DNA from: Streptomyces kronopolitis
GTDB lineage: Bacteria; Actinomycetota; Actinomycetes; Streptomycetales; Streptomycetaceae
DNA: 37,423 bases
NCBI RefSeq assembly: GCF_014646275.1
Contig: NZ_BMND01000048.1
Coordinates: forward strand, 1-37,423
Reading direction: 5' to 3'
Every line of letters starts with the position of its first letter. Position 1 is the stretch's first letter. Shown here one piece after another: positions 22,681 through 28,675 of this stretch. Made by a program: the position numbers and the translations under genes. The notes below the pieces were generated by a model that was not told the DNA's origin, made no database searches, and was given only the letters and a program-made list of their open reading frames with translations.

Positions 22681-23287
22681 AGGTCGTAGCGTGCCCGGTG
22701 TTCGCCTGCGCGAGTGCGGTGGACACCGTGGTGCGGGCGAGGCGGGTGACGGCGCGGAGGTCGGGTAGTGGGGTGCCGGCGCGACTGAGGACGGCCAGGG
22801 ACTGGGTGACGGCGACGACGTAGGTGGCGAGGTCGTCCAGGGCCCGGGAGTCGGCGCCGGGGGTGGTCAGGGCGGCACGTACGCGGGCCCGCTGGTCGGC
22901 GAGCAACGCCTGTACGTGGCTCCGGGTTTCCGGGTGCAGGGTGGCGGACTGGGTGGCCGACTGGGCGAGGAGGCAGCCGTCGGGGACCGACCGGTCGGCG
23001 AGGCGGTCGAGGGTGACGTCGAAGAAGGCCTCGATGGCCCGGCCGGGGTCGTCCGGGTGGGACGTCAGGGCCCGGTCGTACCGGTCTCCGTAGGTGGCGG
23101 CGTAGCGGTCCAGGCACCGCCGGAACAGGGAGTCCTTGCCGCCGAAGGTGCCGTAGAGGGAGCCGCGGCCCAGGCCCGTGGCGGCGCCGAGCAGGTCGAG
23201 CGAGGTGTCCGCGTAGCCGCGCTGCCAGAAGACCGCCATCGCCCGGCGCACGGCTTCGTCGACATCGAACTGCTTGCGGCCTGCCAT
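22679..23287 (-). CDS. TetR-family transcriptional repressor
   Basis: A 202-residue regulator. The HTH domain is at residues 8-55 (FDVDEAVRRAMAVFWQRGYADTSLDLL, then TGLGRGSLYGTFGGKDSLF). The C-terminal ligand domain (FDVTLDRLADRSVPDGCLLAQSA) fits the TetR_C group often called AcrR/YcdC-like. ATG at 23287 with GGAGGTG upstream. It is divergent from an epoxide-hydrolase-like gene. A 12-bp palindrome in the shared 164-nt region overlaps its own -35, so it probably represses itself and the hydrolase. The inducer is unknown. Confidence 0.92.
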   Translation of the reverse strand: MAGRKQFDVDEAVRRAMAVFWQRGYADTSLDLLGAATGLGRGSLYGTFGGKDSLFRRCLDRYAATYGDRYDRALTSHPDDPGRAIEAFFDVTLDRLADRSVPDGCLLAQSATQSATLHPETRSHVQALLADQRARVRAALTTPGADSRALDDLATYVVAVTQSLAVLSRAGTPLPDLRAVTRLARTTVSTALAQANTGHATT

Positions 23288-23335
23288 GACGCACCTCCAC
23301 GACGTGTGTGCAGCAGCGACCCTAATGCATTCCTG

Positions 23336-23349
23336 GACCGATCGGTCAA
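23336..23349. promoter_or_regulatory. TetR operator palindrome
   Basis: GACCGATCGGTC (23336-23347) is a perfect 12-bp palindrome, a common core for TetR-family sites. On the minus strand TTGACC (23349-23344) overlaps it as a -35, with a T-A-rich -10 candidate (TTAGGG/TAGGGT) 18-19 bp further. This places the operator over the regulator's own promoter. Confidence 0.65.
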
Positions 23350-23451
23350 AGTAAGGGAGGATTGTTGGACTGGTTGGTACAGGATGGTGTCGGGCCGCCC
23401 CGGGTGCCGACCGGCGGCCGCCCCCCATCCTCCCCTGTGAACGGAGTCCCT

Positions 23452-24408
23452 ATGCAGCGTGCACCCCTCCCCTCGGCCGGTCCGGACGTCCCCGAGGGCC
23501 CCGGTTCGGTGTCCGGCGCGCCCCACCTGCCGCCGGGCTTCGCCGACGTCTTCACCAGTCATCACGTCGTTACCGGCGGGCCGCGCCTGCATGCCGTCGT
23601 CGGTGGCGACGGGCCGCCGCTGCTGCTTCTGGCGGGGTGGCCCCAGACCTGGTACGCGTGGCGGCTCGTCATGCCGGCGCTGGCGCGGGACTTCCGGGTC
23701 GTGGCGGTGGATCCGCGGGGCGTCGGGCTCTCCGACAAGCCCCGGGACGGCTACGACACCGGCACCCTCGCGCGTGACGCGGTGGCGCTGATGGAGGCGC
23801 TGGGGCACCGGCGTTTCGCCATGGTCGGGCATGACATCGGGATGTGGACCGGCTATGCGCTGGCCGCGGACCATCCGGAGCGGCTCGCCCGGCTGGCCGT
23901 GGCCGAGGCCGCCATCCCCGGGCTGTCCCCGTCGCCGCCGCTGTTCGGGAGCGGGGAGGCGAACGACCGGCTCTGGCACTTCGGCTTCAACCGGCTCGAC
24001 GGGGTGAACGAGCAGCTGGTCAGGGGGCGGGAGCGGCTCTTCTTCGGCCATCAGTTCGCGTCGAAGGCGGCGCGGCCGGACGCGCTGCCCGCCCATGCCG
24101 TGGACCTGTACGTCCGCACCCTCGCGGCCGACCCGGAGGCGCTGCGCTCCAGTTTCGCGTGCTACCGCGCTCTCGATGCGACGATCGCGCAGAACGCGGC
24201 GCGGGCGAGGCGGCGGCTGGCGCTGCCGGTGCTGACCATCGCCGGAGCGCAGTGCTCGGGCGAACTGGTCGGGGACACGATGCGGCTCGCCGCCGAGGAC
24301 GTGGAGAGCGTGATCCTGCCGGACTGCGGCCACTACCCGGCCGAGGAGGCGCCCGAGGCGGTGCTGGCCGCGTTGGCGGGTTTCCTGGAGCCGTACCGCG
24401 TCGGGTGA
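23452..24408 (+). CDS. Alpha/beta-hydrolase, epoxide hydrolase/dehalogenase type
   Basis: A 318-residue hydrolase. The nucleophile elbow GHDIG gives Asp128, as in epoxide hydrolases and haloacetate dehalogenases. The oxyanion segment is AGWPQTWYAWR (normally HGFPQTW, so the first His is Ala). The general-base His is His294 (DCGHYPAEEAPE). DPRGVGLSDKP is the usual strand-4 motif. ATG at 23452 has GGAG 6 nt upstream; a longer reading from 23362 would run through the operator region and is not needed. It is divergent from, and probably repressed by, the TetR protein, and ends at a T6 terminator. Substrate unknown. Confidence 0.88.
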   Translation: MQRAPLPSAGPDVPEGPGSVSGAPHLPPGFADVFTSHHVVTGGPRLHAVVGGDGPPLLLLAGWPQTWYAWRLVMPALARDFRVVAVDPRGVGLSDKPRDGYDTGTLARDAVALMEALGHRRFAMVGHDIGMWTGYALAADHPERLARLAVAEAAIPGLSPSPPLFGSGEANDRLWHFGFNRLDGVNEQLVRGRERLFFGHQFASKAARPDALPAHAVDLYVRTLAADPEALRSSFACYRALDATIAQNAARARRRLALPVLTIAGAQCSGELVGDTMRLAAEDVESVILPDCGHYPAEEAPEAVLAALAGFLEPYRVG

Positions 24409-24426
24409 GCGGCATGCGATGAACCG

Positions 24427-24484
24427 GCATCCGGGTGGCCGTGGTCGGATGGCTCGCGGCCGGTGCGCCCGGATGCGGTTTTTT
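24427..24484 (+). terminator. Terminator with T6 run after the hydrolase gene
   Basis: GCATCCGGG (24427-24435) pairs CCCGGATGC (24468-24476). The loop is long and partly self-pairing. GG and six T residues (24479-24484) follow. It is the most classical rho-independent terminator in the window and separates the hydrolase from the glycosylase gene. Confidence 0.7.
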
Positions 24485-24524
24485 CGGCACCACCCTCCCG
24501 CGCCCTTCGAGGCAGACTGGGCAT

Positions 24525-25394
24525 ATGCCTGAATTGCCGGAAGTGGAAGCGCTGGCTCGGTTCTTGGCGGAGCGGGTCGCGGGGCGGGGCGTGGAGCGGG
24601 TGTACGCGGTGGCCGTGCATGCGCTCAAGACGTACGACCCGCCGCTCGGGGCGCTCGAAGGCGGCCGGTTCGAGGGGGTGGAGCGGCACGGGAAGTTCCT
24701 GGATCTGAGGGTCGGGGAGCTGCATCTGGTGATGCATCTCGCCCGGGCGGGGTGGGTGCGGTGGAGCGACCGGCTGCCGGAGGTGCCGCCGCGGCCCGGG
24801 AAGGGGCCGCTGGCGCTGCGGGTGCGGCTCGCGGAGCCCGTGGACGGGGCGGGGTTCGACGTGACCGAGGCCGGGAGCCAGAAGCATCTGGCGGTGTATG
24901 TGGTGCGGGATCCGCAGGAGGTGGCGGGGATCTCGCGGCTGGGGCCGGATCCGCTGGCGGAGGGCTTCACCCTGGAGACCTTCGCGGGGCTGCTGGACGG
25001 GGAGCGCCGGCAGATCAAGGGCGTGCTGCGGGACCAGGCCGTGCTGGCCGGAATCGGGAACGCCTACTCGGACGAGATCCTGCACGCGGCCCGGATGTCG
25101 CCGTTCAAGATGGCCACCGCGCTCTCCGGGGAGGAGGTGGCCCGCATCCACGAGGCGATCGGTACGACGCTGCGCGACGCGGTCGAGCGGTCCCGGGGGC
25201 TGGCGCTCAAGGACCTCAAGGGGGAGAAGAAGAGCGGGCTGCGGGTGCACGGGCGGAAGGGCGAGGCCTGCCCGGTGTGCGGGGACACCATCCGGGAGGT
25301 GTCGTTCAGCGATTCGTCGCTCCAGTACTGCCCGACCTGCCAGACCGGGGGCAAGGTCCTGGCGGACCGGCGGCTGTCGCGGCTGTTGAAGTAG
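24525..25394 (+). CDS. Fpg/Nei-family DNA glycosylase/AP lyase
   Basis: A 289-residue base-excision repair enzyme. The N-terminus MPELPEVEAL gives the catalytic Pro2 and Glu3. Lys57 in ERHGKFLDL is the conserved beta-hairpin lysine. The H2TH region is RQIKGVLRDQAVLAGIGNAYSDEILHAARMSP. A C-terminal zinc finger carries CPVC and CPTC pairs. It removes oxidised bases and cleaves the abasic site. Streptomyces have several paralogues, so I do not choose between mutM and nei. It has a weak ribosome site. The last codons form the left arm of a 20-bp terminator stem. Confidence 0.93.
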   Translation: MPELPEVEALARFLAERVAGRGVERVYAVAVHALKTYDPPLGALEGGRFEGVERHGKFLDLRVGELHLVMHLARAGWVRWSDRLPEVPPRPGKGPLALRVRLAEPVDGAGFDVTEAGSQKHLAVYVVRDPQEVAGISRLGPDPLAEGFTLETFAGLLDGERRQIKGVLRDQAVLAGIGNAYSDEILHAARMSPFKMATALSGEEVARIHEAIGTTLRDAVERSRGLALKDLKGEKKSGLRVHGRKGEACPVCGDTIREVSFSDSSLQYCPTCQTGGKVLADRRLSRLLK

Positions 25395-25412
25395 CCACGA
25401 CAGCCGCCGGTC
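25365..25412. terminator. Bidirectional terminator overlapping the glycosylase stop
   Basis: A 20-bp stem (25365-25384 with 25393-25412, a single G-U) and an 8-nt loop. The left arm is coding sequence for the last glycosylase residues, and the stop codon (25392-25394) lies at the loop-right arm junction. On the other strand it begins 8 nt after the acyltransferase stop, so it serves both convergent genes. Confidence 0.75.
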
Positions 25413-25420
25413 GGCGGGGG

Positions 25421-27244
25421 TCAGTGCGCGGAGGGTGCGGACGGCTCGGAGGAGAGCAGCTCGCGCAGTTCGGTCACCGCCTCGCGCAGCCGGTCGGCGA
25501 AGGTCCGCATCTGGTCGGCCACCGGCATCGGGGTGGACAGGTAGAGGTGGAAGCGGTCGGGCAGCAGGACGTAGGCGACGCCGATGCAGCGGCTGCTGGT
25601 GGAGCCGAAGCCGAAGTATTGGATGTGGGTGGACGGCGCGGAGCTGGTGCTCAGGTAGTCGTCGCGCATCGTCAGCCAGCCGGGCGAGCGGTAGAGGGCG
25701 GGCTGCTCGGTCACGCCCAGCTCCGCGCCGCGCCGCCGCTGGATCAGCTCCAGCTCCCACAGGTGCTGCTCGGGCGCCTCGCCGACCTGGCACTCCTTGG
25801 CACGGGCGACGTGCCGGGCCGCGGCGGTCCGGAAGGCGGCCCGGCGGGTGTCCGCGGAGGCCGACGGGTCCTCCATGGCGGCGACGAACTCCTGGATCTC
25901 CGGGGTGACCACCCGCATCGCCTCGGTGCGGCCGCGGCGGTACTGCCGGGTGGCGATGGACTCGTAGGTGGCGCCCAGGCGGCCCTTGGCGCGCTGATGG
26001 GCCAGCTGGTAGGCGAGCTGGACGAAGGCGTCGGGCGAGGCGCCCAGTTCCTTCGCGGTGGTGCTGCCGAAGTCGTCGAAGGAGACGGTGCGGGTGGCGG
26101 TGTGCGCGCCGTACGCGGCGAAGGCGTCCGCGGCGCCGCGTACCTGGTCGCGCAGGGCGTCGTCCAGGTCGAAGACGAGCGGCTCCACGGCCGGGAGCCC
26201 CTGGGAGCGGGCGCCGGAGCGGCGGGACTGCTCCTCGGCGGGGGTGCTGAGGAGGGCGTCGGTGAAGCCGAGGATGGTGGTGCCGTCGAGTTCGCAGTGC
26301 TCGACGTTGATGCCCGCGCGGCCGTCGGCGAAGACGATCACGGACACCGCCTTGTCGAACCAGCGGTTTCCGCGGTCGCCGTACAGCAGCTGGTCGCAGG
26401 CGTCCTGGACGTCGGCGGGGGCGAAGTCCTCCAGGCAGACGCAGAACAGCGCGGTCTCGATGTCCTCCAGGGCCGCCGCGTTGCCGGGATGGCGGTCGCG
26501 CAGCGCCGCGCGGGCGGCGGCCCATTCGGCGCGGGCCATGGTGGTGAGGTGGCCCACCGAGGTGTCGGGCGCGGGGGGCTCGGCGCCGGCCTTCAGCACG
26601 GCGCGCAGCCCCGCTTCGAGGTCGTCCAGGCTGTGCGGGGTGCCGTCGGCGCCGAGCACGTCCATCCGGAACATGGCGCCCCGGTGGAAGACCACGACGT
26701 GCCGGGCGTCGGAGGGGCCGGGCCACTCGTCACTGTAGGGGCTGCGGACGGTGTCCTGCCGCTCCCCGGGGATGCGGGTGGCGGAGAAGAGGTAGGCGTT
26801 CTGGACCATCGACTGGGCCTGCCCGCGCTGGACGGCGGGCGGGAGGAGATCCTGGTCGAGCCGCTGCTTGTAGTCGACGGCGCCGGCGATCAGCCCGGCC
26901 GCGCGCGCCACCTGGGAGCGCGGCTCGTCCGGGCCCGGGTCCTGGAAGAGGAAGAAGAAGTTGGCGTTGAGGGCGATGCGGTCGCGGCGGCCCAGGTAGC
27001 GGTAGGGCCAGAAGGTGTCGAGCCAGCTGTGGACGCCCGGGGTGGCGTCGTACTCCTCCAGTGCGGCCTGCAGCGCCCGGCCGGGGCCGCCGGGCCGGAG
27101 GAAGGCGGCCACCTCCGCCTCGGTCGCCGCCCGCTCCTCGGCGGTCAGCAGCGGCGCGCACCAGGCGAGGAACCGCTCACAGCTCGCCTCCAGGGTGGGC
27201 AGCGGCACCCGCGGCAGGGTGTCCTCCCGGGCGAAGATCGTCAT
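25421..27244 (-). CDS. Choline/carnitine O-acyltransferase family protein
   Basis: A 607-residue member of the family of carnitine and choline acyltransferases, which is uncommon in bacteria. The catalytic His316 is in NVEHCELDG, preceded by RWFDKAVSVIVFADG. The TYESIATRQYRRGRTE segment holds Tyr427 and Thr440 (Thr in carnitine enzymes, Val in choline acetyltransferase). LSTSSAPST gives the STS motif at 532-534. The DRHL motif of carnitine enzymes, whose Arg binds the carnitine carboxylate, reads EQHL here (Gln493); choline acetyltransferase has Asn there. The acyl acceptor is therefore uncertain. No signal or membrane helix. ATG at 27244, AGGA upstream. It is downstream of the Fe(II)/2OG oxygenase gene on the same strand, 207 nt apart. 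Confidence 0.88.
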   Translation of the reverse strand: MTIFAREDTLPRVPLPTLEASCERFLAWCAPLLTAEERAATEAEVAAFLRPGGPGRALQAALEEYDATPGVHSWLDTFWPYRYLGRRDRIALNANFFFLFQDPGPDEPRSQVARAAGLIAGAVDYKQRLDQDLLPPAVQRGQAQSMVQNAYLFSATRIPGERQDTVRSPYSDEWPGPSDARHVVVFHRGAMFRMDVLGADGTPHSLDDLEAGLRAVLKAGAEPPAPDTSVGHLTTMARAEWAAARAALRDRHPGNAAALEDIETALFCVCLEDFAPADVQDACDQLLYGDRGNRWFDKAVSVIVFADGRAGINVEHCELDGTTILGFTDALLSTPAEEQSRRSGARSQGLPAVEPLVFDLDDALRDQVRGAADAFAAYGAHTATRTVSFDDFGSTTAKELGASPDAFVQLAYQLAHQRAKGRLGATYESIATRQYRRGRTEAMRVVTPEIQEFVAAMEDPSASADTRRAAFRTAAARHVARAKECQVGEAPEQHLWELELIQRRRGAELGVTEQPALYRSPGWLTMRDDYLSTSSAPSTHIQYFGFGSTSSRCIGVAYVLLPDRFHLYLSTPMPVADQMRTFADRLREAVTELRELLSSEPSAPSAH

Positions 27245-27303
27245 GGCTGCACTGTCCTGACGGGTATTCAATTCGGCTCTCTCGATTCGGATCGTGGGGC
27301 TGT

Positions 27304-27330
27304 GGTGTCGGCGGTGTCGGCGGTGTCGGT
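27304..27330. repeat. 9-bp tandem repeat, three copies
   Basis: GGTGTCGGC twice, then GGTGTCGGT, in the intergenic gap between the oxygenase and acyltransferase genes. It is a short low-complexity tract with no evident function. Confidence 0.6.
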
Positions 27331-27391
27331 TGCTGCGCCCTCGCATCGTGGCCCGCGCGGACGGCCCCGCCGGGGAGCACGGGGCGGGAAT

Positions 27392-27451
27392 CGGCCTTCC
27401 GGCCGGTCCGGCGGCGGGTCGCGGCCTCCTGGCCGGTCCGGTGGCGGGTCG
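27392..27451. repeat. 30-bp tandem repeat, two copies
   Basis: Units 27392-27421 and 27422-27451 match at 27 of 30 positions. The second copy abuts the oxygenase stop codon. Being a multiple of three and immediately downstream of the gene, it may be a remnant of a coding tail or simply slippage. Confidence 0.65.
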
Positions 27452-28321
27452 TCAGTCCAGCAGCCGGTCGCCGCGGACCGCCCGGCCCTCGGCCGCCAGA
27501 TGTGCGGGCAGGACCCGGCCGAAGAGCTGCCGGGTGCGGGCCACGCTGCCGATGACGCCGGGGCGCCGGCTGTAGGCGAAGATCGCGGAATGCCGGGCGG
27601 TCTCCCCCTGTACCGGGCTCACCCGGTGCAGGGAGTAGCGGCCCTTGAAGAGCTGCAGGTCACCGGGGTGCAGCGGGAGGCGGCGGGTCAGCCGTTCGCC
27701 CCGGCCGTCGAGGACGTCCCGGACGTCGCCGAAGTGCTCGTCGTCGGCGGAGCGGATGTTCGGGCAGTACTCGAAGACGCCGCCGGTCCGCGCCTGCTGG
27801 GTGAGCATGCTGACCGTGAACTCGTTGGTGTCGAAGTGCCAGGGGTGCTCCATGCCGGGCTCGACGACGTTGAGGACCAGCCCGGAGAGCGGGTCGGCCA
27901 GCTCGTGCAGCCCGGGCAGGCCGAAGCAGCGCGCGATGAAGTCCTGGAACGCCCGGTGCGCGTAGAGCCGGCCGATCAGGGACTCCCCGGGGATGCGGTC
28001 CCGGGCGACGAAGGCGTTGCCGCGCTGGAAGGTGCGGCGTCCGGGGTGGTCCTCGGGCAGCTCGGTGTCCACCGCGATGTTGTAGACGTTGACCGTCTCG
28101 GTCTCGAAGTGCGCCTGGGGGGCCAGGGCCGCGCACTCCTCCCGCAGGACCTCGGCGAACGAGGGGCGGATGAAGTCCGGCAGCACGGTGCAGCCGAGGG
28201 TGCGCAGTTCCCGCCGGGCCCGGGACATCACTGCCCGCCCCTCGGCACCGCCGGGATCCGACAGGGGGTAGCGGGCCGTGTCGACCACCTGGTCGAGCGT
28301 GATGGCTTGCAGAGTGCTCAT
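27452..28321 (-). CDS. Fe(II)/2-oxoglutarate-dependent oxygenase (HalD/BesD-like)
   Basis: A 289-residue oxygenase. The iron triad is complete: His162 and Asp164 (HPWHFDTNEF) and His232 (GRYSLHRVSP), with Arg243 (TARHSAIFAYS) for 2-oxoglutarate. The surroundings (GGVFEYCPNIRS, HPGDLQLFKGR) resemble the HalD/BesD family, some members of which chlorinate free amino acids. Those halogenases have Gly at the Asp position, so hydroxylation or another oxidation is expected here. A phytanoyl-CoA-dioxygenase label is also possible. ATG at 28321 has GAGAGGA upstream. It is the first gene of a two-gene unit with the acyltransferase and divergent from fadH. Confidence 0.8.
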   Translation of the reverse strand: MSTLQAITLDQVVDTARYPLSDPGGAEGRAVMSRARRELRTLGCTVLPDFIRPSFAEVLREECAALAPQAHFETETVNVYNIAVDTELPEDHPGRRTFQRGNAFVARDRIPGESLIGRLYAHRAFQDFIARCFGLPGLHELADPLSGLVLNVVEPGMEHPWHFDTNEFTVSMLTQQARTGGVFEYCPNIRSADDEHFGDVRDVLDGRGERLTRRLPLHPGDLQLFKGRYSLHRVSPVQGETARHSAIFAYSRRPGVIGSVARTRQLFGRVLPAHLAAEGRAVRGDRLLD

Positions 28322-28675
28322 TCGATCCTCTCCACGTGCGGGCAGACCGTCCCGGGCCGGATGCTCCCCGCCGGCCCGCGGTTTCATCCCGGCCCGCCCC
28401 CACGAGGCGGCCGGTGCGGCCCGCGCGCCGTCCGGTCCGCACCCCGGACCCTTCGGCAACTCCACTCAGGAGTAACAGAGTTGAAGCTCCCACAGGGGCG
28501 CGATGTTGTCTGTGACACGCCGCACTGCACCGGTGTGATCAGCGGCGTGCGGGGGGCGGGAGAGCGCCCGGCCCGGGGGTGGGCGTCGACTGCGTCACTG
28601 TTTTATGCAACTTGTTGCATAAGGCTGGCCGCTGGTCTACAACTGCTGTCACGACCACCGCGCCTGGAGGACCCC
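28322..28675. other. 354-nt divergent region between the oxygenase gene and fadH
   Basis: No gene is visible. The fadH side holds a 20-bp AT-rich palindrome and promoter (28603-28643). The oxygenase side has an imperfectly placed inverted repeat CAACTC-n15-GAGTTG (28457-28483) and an 8-bp palindrome CACCGGTG (28528-28535), either of which could be an operator. I find no convincing -35/-10 pair for the oxygenase. Confidence 0.6.
28603..28643 (+). promoter_or_regulatory. fadH promoter and operator palindrome
   Basis: TTATGCAAC-TT-GTTGCATAA (28603-28622) is a perfect 9-2-9 palindrome and strikingly A+T-rich for this genome. Its right arm supplies a -35 (TTGCAT, 28615-28620), and TACAAC (28638-28643) follows after 17 bp. 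Binding would block fadH transcription. The PadR regulator downstream of fadH is the likely binder. Confidence 0.7.

Noticed and set aside
27452..28321. Calling this gene an amino-acid halogenase
   Set aside because: The HxD motif retains Asp164; known radical halogenases of this type have Gly or Ala at that position.
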